DNA of 7,662 nucleotides. It comes from Actinomycetes bacterium (GTDB taxonomy: Bacteria > Actinomycetota > Actinomycetes > Streptosporangiales > Streptosporangiaceae). The position numbers and the translations under genes are program-made. The notes below the pieces were generated by a model that was not told the DNA's origin, did not search any database, and saw only the letters and a list, made by a program, of their open reading frames with translations. Below, in pieces: positions 1 to 6,490 of this stretch. The DNA lies in NCBI GenBank assembly GCA_023425615.1, contig JAFACJ010001040.1, forward strand, positions 1 through 7,662, written 5' to 3'. The first letter of the stretch is position 1, and each line of letters begins with the position of its first letter.

Positions 1-13
1 GTGGTGCCGCGGG

Positions 14-60
14 AACGGAAAAGCGTCCCGTGTCCGGGAAGACACGGGACGCCTCCCGTT
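14..60 (-). terminator. Intrinsic terminator after fadAB
   Basis: A perfect 12-bp stem is formed by GCGTCCCGTGTC (23-34) and GACACGGGACGC (41-52) around a 6-nt loop. Read on the minus strand, the stem is followed at once by TTTT (complement of 19-22). Read on the plus strand it is followed by CTCCCGTT, with no T-run. The orientation therefore fits termination of leftward transcription coming out of fadB, whose stop codon lies 62 bases away. A short outer pairing, AACGG (14-18) with CCGTT (56-60), could extend the stem and compete with the T-run. Seen directly; the terminator function is inferred. Confidence 0.85.
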
Positions 61-114
61 AGCCGGGCCGGTAACCCCCCAGTCCCGCGCCCGGCCGGTC
101 CTTCGGAATATCCC

Positions 115-2226
115 CTATCCCACTGATGCAACGCCCGGGGCGAGGAATCGGTTCCCGGTCACCTTCTCGGAAATTCCAGTCCGGTCCAGATACGGGGTGA
201 TGCCTCCCAGATGGAAGGGATATCCGGCGCCCAGCAGCAGACACAGGTCGATGTCCTCGGGTGCTGCGACGACGCCTTCCTCCAGCATAAGGCGTATCTC
301 CTGGGCCAGTCCCTCGACCGCGCGGGTGAGCACCTGCTCTTCGGTGGACGGATCGCCGCCGCCGCTGAAGATCTCCACGGCCTCGGGGTCGAGGGTGAAG
401 TCCGGCAGGTAGACGCCGCTCTTGCCGGACGCGACGAAGCGGCGGAACTTCTCCGAGACGGGGAACCGCTCGGGGAAGGCGGCGTGGAGCGTCTCGTTGA
501 CGTGCAGCGCGATCGCCGGGCCGACCAGGCCCAGCAGGGTGAACGGGCTCATCGGCAGGCCCAGCGGCTGCGCGGCGCGCTCGGCCGTCTCGATCGGGGT
601 GCCCTCCTCCACCGCGCCGACGATCTCGGCGAGCAGGCGCAGCAGGATCCGGTTGACCACGAACGCCGGGGCGTCCTTGACCAGCACGCAGGACTTCTTC
701 AGCTGCCTGCCGACGGCGAACGCGGTGGCGAGAGCCACATCGTCGGTGCGGTCGGCGCGCACGATCTCCAGCAGCGGCAGCACCGCGACCGGGTTGAAGA
801 AGTGGAAGCCGACGACGCGCTCGGGGTGCTCGAGGCCGCCGGCCATCTCGCCGACCGACAGGGAGGAGGTGTTGGTCGCCAGCACGCACTCGGGCGAGAC
901 CACCGCCTCGACCTCGGCGAACACCCGCTGCTTGACCGACATCTCCTCGAAGACCGCCTCGATGACGAAGTCGGCGTCGGCGAAGGCGTCCTTGGTGAGC
1001 GAGCCGGTGATCAGGCGCTTGAGCCGGCTCGCCCGGTCGCCGTTGATCCGGCCCCTGGCCTGGAGCTTGTCGATCTCGCCGTGGGCGTAGGCGACGCCCT
1101 TGTCCAGCCGCTCCTGGTCCAGGTCGGTCATGACGACCGGTACCTCCAGGCGCTGGGCGAACAGCAGCGCGAGCTGTCCGGCCATGAGACCGGCGCCCAC
1201 GACGCCGACCTTGGACACCTTGCGGGCGAGTGACTTGTCGGGGGCGCCCGCGGGCCGCTTGGCGCGCTTCTGGGTGAGGTCGAAGGCGTACAGGCCGGCC
1301 CGCAGTTCGTCGGACATGATGAGGTCGGCGAGCGCCTCGTCCTCGGCGGCGAAGCCCTCGTCGCGGGTGCGGTGGCGCGCCTCGCGGACGAGGTCGAGCG
1401 CGCGGACGGGCGCGGGGGCCGAGCCGTGCAGCCGGCCTTCCAGGACGAACCCGGCCATGTCGACCGCGTCGTCCCATGCCTTGCCCGTGTCCACCTCGTG
1501 ACGCTCGACCTTGGTCTCGCCGTTCAGCACCCGGGCGGTCCAGGCCAGCGACTCCTCGAGGAAGTCGGCGGTGTCGAAGATCGCGTCGGCGATGCCCAGG
1601 TCGAAGACCTGCTGGCCCTTGATGGCGCGGTTCTGCGCCAGGGGGTTGTCGATGATGAGCTTGAGCGCCTTCTCCGCGCCGATGAGGCGGGGCAGCAGGT
1701 AGGTGCCGCCCCAGCCGGGCACCAGGCCGAGGAACGTCTCGGGCAGGGAGAACGCCGGGACGCCGCGCGAGACGGTGCGGTAGGCGCAGTGCAGGCCGAC
1801 CTCGACGCCGCCGCCCATGGCCGCGCCGTTGTAGTAGGCGAAGGAGGGGACCTCCAGTTCGCCGAGCCGCCGGAACACCTCGTGCCCGAGCCGGGCGATG
1901 AGCTCGGCCTCGTCGCGGTCCTTGAGCCCGGGAAGGCCCTTGAGGTCGGCGCCCACGGCGAAGATGAAGGGCTTGCCGGTGACGCCCACCGCGACGATGT
2001 CGTCGCGCCCGGCGACGGAGTCGATCGCGTCGTTCAGGGCGAGCAGGCCGTGCGGCCCGAAGGTGTTGGGCTTGGTGTGGTCGAAGCCGTTGTCCAGGGT
2101 GATCAGCGCGAGCCTGCCCGCGCCGAAGGGGAGCTCGACGTCATGGACGAGCGCCTTCGTGATGACCTCGTCGGTGTCGCGGTCCTCGCCCGCGAGCCGC
2201 GAGCGCCAGGTCTCGATGCCGGTCAC
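115..2226 (-). CDS. fadB: Fatty oxidation complex alpha subunit (enoyl-CoA hydratase / 3-hydroxyacyl-CoA dehydrogenase)
   Basis: A 703-aa two-function beta-oxidation enzyme that hydrates trans-2-enoyl-CoA and oxidises the resulting 3-hydroxyacyl-CoA with NAD+; it is expected in the cytoplasm, complexed with the thiolase. Residues about 30-290 are a crotonase domain: oxyanion segment FIFAVGADL (87-95), GGGVE with Glu142, and SLPE with Glu163, matching the two catalytic Glu of E. coli FadB. Residues about 336-520 are the NAD-binding domain, with a GxGxxxG dinucleotide loop at 344-350 (GAGLMAG). The catalytic His475 (GFHFFNPV) and Glu487 (LLEIVR) lie 12 apart as in E. coli FadB, and Asn525 is in FVVNRIL. 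Residues about 520-700 form the helical C-terminal dehydrogenase domains. Length is normal for the family. The GTG start was chosen because it overlaps the fadA stop (GTGA), has GGGAAGG six bases upstream, and yields a typical N-terminus; the same frame stays open 60 codons further into fadA, but that extension looks like low-complexity shadow. The stop is TAG. It is the second gene of the fadA-fadB operon. Exact chain-length preference cannot be read. Confidence 0.96.
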   Translation of the reverse strand: MTGIETWRSRLAGEDRDTDEVITKALVHDVELPFGAGRLALITLDNGFDHTKPNTFGPHGLLALNDAIDSVAGRDDIVAVGVTGKPFIFAVGADLKGLPGLKDRDEAELIARLGHEVFRRLGELEVPSFAYYNGAAMGGGVEVGLHCAYRTVSRGVPAFSLPETFLGLVPGWGGTYLLPRLIGAEKALKLIIDNPLAQNRAIKGQQVFDLGIADAIFDTADFLEESLAWTARVLNGETKVERHEVDTGKAWDDAVDMAGFVLEGRLHGSAPAPVRALDLVREARHRTRDEGFAAEDEALADLIMSDELRAGLYAFDLTQKRAKRPAGAPDKSLARKVSKVGVVGAGLMAGQLALLFAQRLEVPVVMTDLDQERLDKGVAYAHGEIDKLQARGRINGDRASRLKRLITGSLTKDAFADADFVIEAVFEEMSVKQRVFAEVEAVVSPECVLATNTSSLSVGEMAGGLEHPERVVGFHFFNPVAVLPLLEIVRADRTDDVALATAFAVGRQLKKSCVLVKDAPAFVVNRILLRLLAEIVGAVEEGTPIETAERAAQPLGLPMSPFTLLGLVGPAIALHVNETLHAAFPERFPVSEKFRRFVASGKSGVYLPDFTLDPEAVEIFSGGGDPSTEEQVLTRAVEGLAQEIRLMLEEGVVAAPEDIDLCLLLGAGYPFHLGGITPYLDRTGISEKVTGNRFLAPGVASVG

Positions 2227-3425
2227 TGCGCGCCTTCCCAGTTCGGGTTCTCCCAGAGAACGCTGCCGCCCATGCCCATGCCGACGCACATGGTGGTGAG
2301 GCCGTAGCGGACGTCGTGCCGCTCGGCGAAGTGGCGGGCGAGCTGGGTCATCAGCCGCACCCCCGAGGACGCCAGCGGGTGGCCGATGGCGATCGCGCCG
2401 CCCCACGGGTTGACCCTCGGGTCATCGTCGTCGATCTTGAAGTGGTCGAGGAAGGCGAGGACCTGGACGGCGAACGCCTCGTTGATCTCCAGGAGGCCGA
2501 TGTCCTCGATGGACAGGCCGGTGCGGGCCAGCAGCCTCTCGGTGGCCGGTACGGGCCCGATGCCCATGACCTCGGGCTCGACCCCGGCGAAGGAGAAGTC
2601 GACGAGGCGCATCTTGGGCGTGAGGCCGAGTTCGGCGGCGACGTCCTCGGCCATGAGCAGGCAGGCGGTGGCGCCGTCGTTGAGCCCGGCGGCGTTGCCC
2701 GCCGTCACGTTGCCCGCGACGCGGAACGGGGTCTTGAGCTTGGCGAGGTCGGCGACCGTGGTGCCCGGACGCGGCGGCTCGTCGGCGGTGGCCAGGCCCC
2801 AGCCCCTGTCGGCCGAGCGGATCGCGGTCGGCACCAGGTCCTGCTGGATCCGGCCGGCGGCGTAGGCGGCGGCGACCTTCTCCTGGGAGCGCACGGCGTA
2901 GGCGTCGCAGCGCTCCTTGGTGATCTCGGGGTAGCGGTCGTGCAGGTTCTCCGCGGTCAGGCCCATGACCAGCGCGGACGGGTCGACGAGCTGGTCGGCG
3001 AGGAACCGCGGGTTGGGGTCGACGCCCTCGCCCATGGGGTGGCGGCCCATGTGCTCGACGCCGCCGGCGATGACGACGTCGTAGGCGCCGAAGGCGATGC
3101 CGGAGGCGGTGGTGGTGACGGCGGTCATCGCGCCCGCGCACATGCGGTCGATGGCGTAGCCGGGGACCGTCTTGGGCAGCCCGGCCAGTACCGCGGCGGA
3201 GCGGCCGATGGTCAGCCCCTGGTCCCCGATCTGGGTGGTGGCGGCGATGGAGACCTCGTCCACCCGCTCGGGCGGCAGGGCCGGGTTGCGCCGGATGAGT
3301 TCACGGATGGCGCGGACGACGAGGTCGTCGGCGCGGGTCTCGGCGTACAGGCCCTTGGGCCCCGCCTTGCCGAACGGCGTGCGGACGCCGTCGACGAATA
3401 CGACATCACGTGCGATACGAGGCAC
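2223..3425 (-). CDS. fadA: Thiolase (acetyl-CoA C-acyltransferase)
   Basis: A 400-aa thiolase, the last step of beta-oxidation: it cleaves 3-ketoacyl-CoA with CoA to acetyl-CoA and a shortened acyl-CoA. The full set of family motifs is present: nucleophilic Cys96 in DRMCAGAM, NEAFA (315-319), GHP (348-350, catalytic His349), and the C-terminal CxGxGxG at 380-386 with the second catalytic Cys380. Length is normal. The MCAGAM surround of the nucleophile differs from the common FCASGL/QCSSGL form, but the Cys is intact. The start is GTG at 3425, supported by AGGAG eight bases upstream. It is the promoter-proximal gene of a two-gene operon; its TGA overlaps the fadB start by four bases, and tight pairing with fadB indicates a degradative thiolase rather than a biosynthetic one. 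The gene is divergent from an acyl-CoA synthetase-like gene, with inverted repeats in the shared control region. Biosynthetic acetoacetyl-CoA thiolase is the less likely alternative. Confidence 0.95.
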   Translation of the reverse strand: MPRIARDVVFVDGVRTPFGKAGPKGLYAETRADDLVVRAIRELIRRNPALPPERVDEVSIAATTQIGDQGLTIGRSAAVLAGLPKTVPGYAIDRMCAGAMTAVTTTASGIAFGAYDVVIAGGVEHMGRHPMGEGVDPNPRFLADQLVDPSALVMGLTAENLHDRYPEITKERCDAYAVRSQEKVAAAYAAGRIQQDLVPTAIRSADRGWGLATADEPPRPGTTVADLAKLKTPFRVAGNVTAGNAAGLNDGATACLLMAEDVAAELGLTPKMRLVDFSFAGVEPEVMGIGPVPATERLLARTGLSIEDIGLLEINEAFAVQVLAFLDHFKIDDDDPRVNPWGGAIAIGHPLASSGVRLMTQLARHFAERHDVRYGLTTMCVGMGMGGSVLWENPNWEGAQ

Positions 3426-3433
3426 GATCGTGT

Positions 3434-3438
3434 CTCCT
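3434..3438 (-). promoter_or_regulatory. Ribosome binding site of fadA
   Basis: AGGAG on the minus strand, within AGAGGAGA (3440-3433), sits eight bases before the GTG at 3425. It decides that GTG as the fadA start, since no ATG is present at that place. Confidence 0.8.
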
Positions 3439-3476
3439 CTGGCTTCAAGGCTCGGATCCGACGAGGCTACCCGCCG

Positions 3477-3511
3477 GTAACAGACTATGTTACTAGTCAG
3501 TAATCACTGAC
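3477..3511. promoter_or_regulatory. Cluster of overlapping inverted repeats, candidate fadA/ligase operator
   Basis: Four inverted repeats overlap within 35 bp: GTAAC (3477-3481) with GTTAC (3489-3493); GACTA (3483-3487) with TAGTC (3494-3498); TTACT (3490-3494) with AGTAA (3499-3503), four bases apart; and GTCAGT (3496-3501) with ACTGAC (3506-3511), also four bases apart. The stretch is AT-rich compared with its surroundings and lies 52-86 bases upstream of the fadA start, where the fadA promoter is expected. Short arms around a small spacer fit a TetR-family type repressor site, but the regulator is not encoded here and no family can be proven from the repeats. I could not place a convincing -35/-10 pair for fadA. 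Confidence 0.55.
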
Positions 3512-3546
3512 ATCGGGAGAAGAATCCCCGGTGTTTTCGGTTATGG

Positions 3547-3572
3547 CCACTTGTGGCGTACGCCACGCGTGG
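3547..3572. promoter_or_regulatory. 26-bp near-perfect palindrome, candidate operator of the ligase gene
   Basis: The core GTGGCGTACGCCAC (3553-3566) is a perfect 14-bp palindrome. It is extended by CCAC (3547-3550) and GTGG (3569-3572) on the same axis, leaving only two mismatched positions per half. The right part also forms a second perfect palindrome, CCACGCGTGG (3563-3572), and GTGGCGT recurs at 3578-3584. Its position just upstream of the ligase start fits a repressor-binding site. Seen directly; the role is inferred. Confidence 0.55.
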
Positions 3573-3579
3573 TTACCGT
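3551..3579 (+). promoter_or_regulatory. Possible promoter of the ligase gene
   Basis: TTGTGG (3551-3556) and TACCGT (3574-3579) are 17 bases apart and resemble a weak actinobacterial housekeeping -35/-10 pair (TTG retained; TA and final T retained). If real, the palindrome at 3547-3572 covers the -35 and spacer, a classic repression geometry, and the leader before the GTG start would be about 20 bases. The match is weak. Confidence 0.3.
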
Positions 3580-3594
3580 GGCGTAAAGTCACGG

Positions 3595-3599
3595 GGAGG
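3595..3599 (+). promoter_or_regulatory. Ribosome binding site of the acyl-CoA synthetase-like gene
   Basis: GGAGG, within GGGGAGGT (3593-3600), lies five bases before the GTG at 3605 and decides that start. Confidence 0.8.
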
Positions 3600-3604
3600 T
3601 CGCG

Positions 3605-5341
3605 GTGGTCCACGCGAGACCTGCTTACCGGCCGGGATTCCGGCAGCGGTTGGGACATTCCGTCGATCTGTTCTTCGTGCTCTTCGCCTCCGGAGTGCTG
3701 CACCCCGGCCGCCCCCTGCGGGCACTGCGCCTCATCGGCGTCCTCAACCGCTGGGGCACCACGCTCGGCGGTCTGGTCAAGGCGGCGGCGCTGGTCCAGC
3801 CGCGCAAGGTCGCGATCATCGACGACCTCGGCTCGATCAGCTACGCCGAACTGGACGAGCGCACCGACCGGCTGGCCGCCGCCCTGCCGGTGAGCGGCCC
3901 CCGGCCCCGGGTGGGCGTGCTGTGCCGCAACCACCGGGCCATGGTGGAGATCCTCATCGCCTGCGCCAAGCGCGGGACCGAGACCATCTTGCTCAACACC
4001 GGTTCGGGCCCGGGACAGCTGCGCTCGGTCCTCACGGAGTTCCGGCCCGACCTGCTGGTGTGCGACGCGGAGTTCGCCGCGCTGCTGGCCTCCTGCCCGC
4101 CCCCGCTGCGCAAATCGATCGTGTGGGCCGACGTCCCGATCGCCGGGGGAGCGGTGCTGGAGCGGCTCATCGAGCAGGCGCCGCGCGGGGCCGCCGAACC
4201 GCCGCACTCCGACGGCAGGATCATCATGCTGAGCTCCGGCACCGGGGGCCGGCCCAAGGGCGCCCGCCGCAGGCCGAGGCCGGGCCTGGGGCCGCTGGGC
4301 TCGATCCTGTCGCGGATCCCGCTGCGCGGCAGGCACACGTTCGTGGTGGACGCCCCGGTCTTCCACATGTGGGGCTTCGCCGCGCTGCAGATCGGCCTGG
4401 GCCTGCGTGCCACGCTCGTGCTGCACCGCCGGTTCGACCCCGAGCAGACCCTCGCCGAACTGGGCAGATGGCGCAGATGCGCGCTGTTCACCGTCCCGGT
4501 GATGGTCCAGCGCATGATGGAGCTGCCCGCCGACGTGCGGGAGGGCTACGACACCCGGAGCCTGCGCGTGGCGGCGCTCAGCGGCTCGGCCCTGCCCGGC
4601 GACCTGGCGCACCGGTTCATGGACGCCTTCGGCGACCGCCTGTACAACGTCTACGGCTCCACCGAGGTGAGCTGGGTCAGCATCGCCGGGCCCAGGGAGC
4701 TGCGGATCAACCCCGGCACCGCCGGACGCCCCCCGCGCGGCACGTCCCTGGCGATCCTCGGCCACGAGGGCGAGCGGCTTCCGCGCGCCACCATCGGCCG
4801 TGTCTTCGCCGGCAACGAGAACTCCTTCGAGGGCTACACCAGCGGCGACCCCACGGAGGTGCGGGACGGGCTGCTGTCCACCGGCGACCTCGGCCACCTC
4901 GACGCCAGGGGCCTGCTGTACGTGGACGGACGCCAGGACGGCATGGTCGTCTCCGGCGGGGAGAACGTGGTGCCGCGCGAGGTGGAGGACGCCCTGGCGC
5001 TCCTCCCGCAGGTGCTGGAGGTCGCCGTCACCGGCGTCAAGGACCCCGAGTACGGCCAGCGCCTCGCCGCCTACCTCGTCCTGCGCCCCGGAGCCGGCCT
5101 CGACGAGGACGCGGTGCGCGAGTACGTCCGCGAGCGGATCGCCCGCTACGCCGTGCCCCGCGACGTCGTCTTCATCCCCGAGCTGCCCAGGAACGCCACC
5201 GGCAAGGTCGTCTACCGCTGGCTGGAGGGCCTGGGCTCGGGCCGCGTCCGCAGCCCGGAGGGCCGTGTCACCTTCTGGTCCGAACCGGAGTCACTGGACC
5301 TGGCGGCCGCCCCCGTCCACGAGGAGTTCACCGGCAGGTGA
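3605..5341 (+). CDS. AMP-dependent acyl-CoA synthetase/ligase (FadD-like)
   Basis: A 578-aa class I adenylate-forming enzyme that should activate a carboxylic acid, most likely a fatty acid, to an acyl-AMP and then an acyl-CoA. Core motifs are in order: phosphate-binding loop LSSGTGGRPKGA (209-220), substrate-side APVFHMWG (250-257), YGSTE (350-354), STGDLGHLD (425-433, ribose-binding Asp428), the hinge GRQDGMVVSGGEN (442-454), and the C-terminal catalytic Lys534 in RNATGKV (529-535). About 60 residues precede the AMP-binding fold, including a hydrophobic stretch (about 20-47) that could be amphipathic and membrane-associating. The hinge motif carries Gly446 where an acidic residue is usual, while hinge Asp445 is kept. 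Residues after about 545 form a tail outside the catalytic fold. The gene is divergent from fadA, which fits feeding acyl-CoA into beta-oxidation. Its last 51 bases overlap the histidine kinase gene tail-to-tail. Substrate length and any role in a secondary pathway cannot be told. Confidence 0.92.
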   Translation: MVHARPAYRPGFRQRLGHSVDLFFVLFASGVLHPGRPLRALRLIGVLNRWGTTLGGLVKAAALVQPRKVAIIDDLGSISYAELDERTDRLAAALPVSGPRPRVGVLCRNHRAMVEILIACAKRGTETILLNTGSGPGQLRSVLTEFRPDLLVCDAEFAALLASCPPPLRKSIVWADVPIAGGAVLERLIEQAPRGAAEPPHSDGRIIMLSSGTGGRPKGARRRPRPGLGPLGSILSRIPLRGRHTFVVDAPVFHMWGFAALQIGLGLRATLVLHRRFDPEQTLAELGRWRRCALFTVPVMVQRMMELPADVREGYDTRSLRVAALSGSALPGDLAHRFMDAFGDRLYNVYGSTEVSWVSIAGPRELRINPGTAGRPPRGTSLAILGHEGERLPRATIGRVFAGNENSFEGYTSGDPTEVRDGLLSTGDLGHLDARGLLYVDGRQDGMVVSGGENVVPREVEDALALLPQVLEVAVTGVKDPEYGQRLAAYLVLRPGAGLDEDAVREYVRERIARYAVPRDVVFIPELPRNATGKVVYRWLEGLGSGRVRSPEGRVTFWSEPESLDLAAAPVHEEFTGR

Positions 5342-6490
5342 GGGCAGGCACAGGGTGATGGAGAGCCCGCCCGAAGGCCGGGAGGCGGTGCTGATGGAGC
5401 CGCCGTGGACGCGGACGACCGACCGGACGATGGACAGCCCGAGGCCCGTGCCCTCGGCCGAGCCGGTGCGGTCGGGCCGGTGCCGCCGGAACGGCTCGTA
5501 GATCAGCTCCAGGGCGTGGTCGGGCACGAACGGGCCGGTGTTCTCCACCCGGGCCAGGGCGTTCCCCTCCTCCCGCCAGGTGCGCAGCCAGATCCTGCCG
5601 CCGGGCTCGTTGTACCTGGCGGCGTTCTCCAGCAGGTTGACCAGGCACCTCTCCAGCAGGACGGGCTCCCCCGAGGACGGCGCGGGGGAGAGGTCGGCGG
5701 TCACGGTGAGCTCCGCCGGCACGTCCACGGCGTCCAGGGCGGCGGCGGCCAGCTCGGACAGGTCGACCGGGTGCCGTTCGCGCGGCTCGTTCTCCGAGGT
5801 GGCCAGCAGGAGCAGCCCCTCGACCAGCCGTTCGTGCCGTGCGGTCGTGGCCAGCAGGGTGTGCGCCAGGACCTTCGTCTCCTCGGGCGTGGCGGCACGG
5901 GCCAGCGCCACTTCGAGGACGGTGCGGTTGACGGTCAGCGGGGTGCGCAGCTCGTGCCCGGCGTTGGCGACGAACCGCCGCTGGGCGTCGAAGGCGCGGT
6001 GCAGCCGGTCGAGCATGGCGTCGAAGGTGTCGGCGAGGTCCTTGATCTCGTCGTTCGGGCCGTCCAGCGCGATCCGCTCGTGCAGCGTGCTGTCGGACAG
6101 GCGGCGCGCGGTCGCCGTCATCCGCTTCAGGGGCCGCAGGGTGCGGCCCGCCACGAAGTGCCCGAGCAGGACCGCCACCAGCGCGAAGAGCGCGAACAGG
6201 AAGAGGGAGTCGCGGATGAGCCTGCCGAGCACCTTCTGCCGCTCCTCGGCGACCAGGTCGGCGAACTCCTGCTGGAACCAGGCGGCGCGTTCGGCCGCGG
6301 GCAGCGTCGTGGGGTCGGTGCCCGAGGCCGCCATCCGGGGGGCGAGCTTCAGCAGGATGTCGCCGGGGGAGAAGCCCTCGCCGATGGCGCGGGCCACCCG
6401 CAGATAGGTCAGCGCGACGAGGAGTGCGCTCATGGCCAGGAAGAGCCCGGCGTAGAGCAGGGTCAGCCGGGTCCGGACGCTCAGTCGCAC
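5291..6490 (-). CDS. Two-component sensor histidine kinase (two TM, HAMP)
   Basis: A 399-aa membrane sensor kinase that should autophosphorylate on His179 and pass the phosphate to the regulator encoded just upstream. Order: TM helix about 8-30; a short extracellular sensor region about 31-92; TM helix about 93-114; HAMP linker about 115-168; dimerisation/H-box FVANAGHELRTPL (173-185); then the ATPase domain with N-box NLLENAARYN (285-294), G1-like VENTGP (315-320), F-box YEPF (331-334) and G2 GTGLGLSIV (347-355). In the G1 box Glu316 stands where Asp is standard, as I recall for related actinobacterial kinases. The GTG start overlaps the regulator's 3' end by ten bases, so the pair is one operon and probably translationally coupled. 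The sensor region is too short and plain to suggest a ligand. The kinase fold ends near residue 382; the last 16 residues are coded by DNA that also codes the ligase C-terminus on the other strand. Confidence 0.95.
   Translation of the reverse strand: MRLSVRTRLTLLYAGLFLAMSALLVALTYLRVARAIGEGFSPGDILLKLAPRMAASGTDPTTLPAAERAAWFQQEFADLVAEERQKVLGRLIRDSLFLFALFALVAVLLGHFVAGRTLRPLKRMTATARRLSDSTLHERIALDGPNDEIKDLADTFDAMLDRLHRAFDAQRRFVANAGHELRTPLTVNRTVLEVALARAATPEETKVLAHTLLATTARHERLVEGLLLLATSENEPRERHPVDLSELAAAALDAVDVPAELTVTADLSPAPSSGEPVLLERCLVNLLENAARYNEPGGRIWLRTWREEGNALARVENTGPFVPDHALELIYEPFRRHRPDRTGSAEGTGLGLSIVRSVVRVHGGSISTASRPSGGLSITLCLPSPAGELLVDGGGRQVQ

Noticed and set aside
59..1477. 472-codon open frame on the minus strand
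   Set aside because: Arg/Gly/Pro-rich composition, no recognisable motif, and it lies in another frame of fadB, which has all catalytic residues. High-GC shadow.
2227..2406. 60-codon N-terminal extension of the fadB frame into fadA
   Set aside because: It is Arg/Pro/His-rich shadow sequence within fadA. The GTG at 2226 has a Shine-Dalgarno match, the GTGA overlap and a family-like N-terminus.
3426..3604. Possible short gene or small RNA in the fadA/ligase gap
   Set aside because: No open frame with coding character and no terminator-like hairpin followed by a T-run; the inverted repeats fit operator sites better.
3497..4897. 466-codon open frame antisense to the ligase
   Set aside because: Gln/Gly/Ala-rich, no motif, and it mirrors the ligase codons. 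Shadow.
3553..5358. 601-codon open frame on the plus strand overlapping the ligase
   Set aside because: It is longer than the ligase frame but Arg/Ala-rich with no domain motif, and it would start inside the palindrome. Shadow of the ligase gene.
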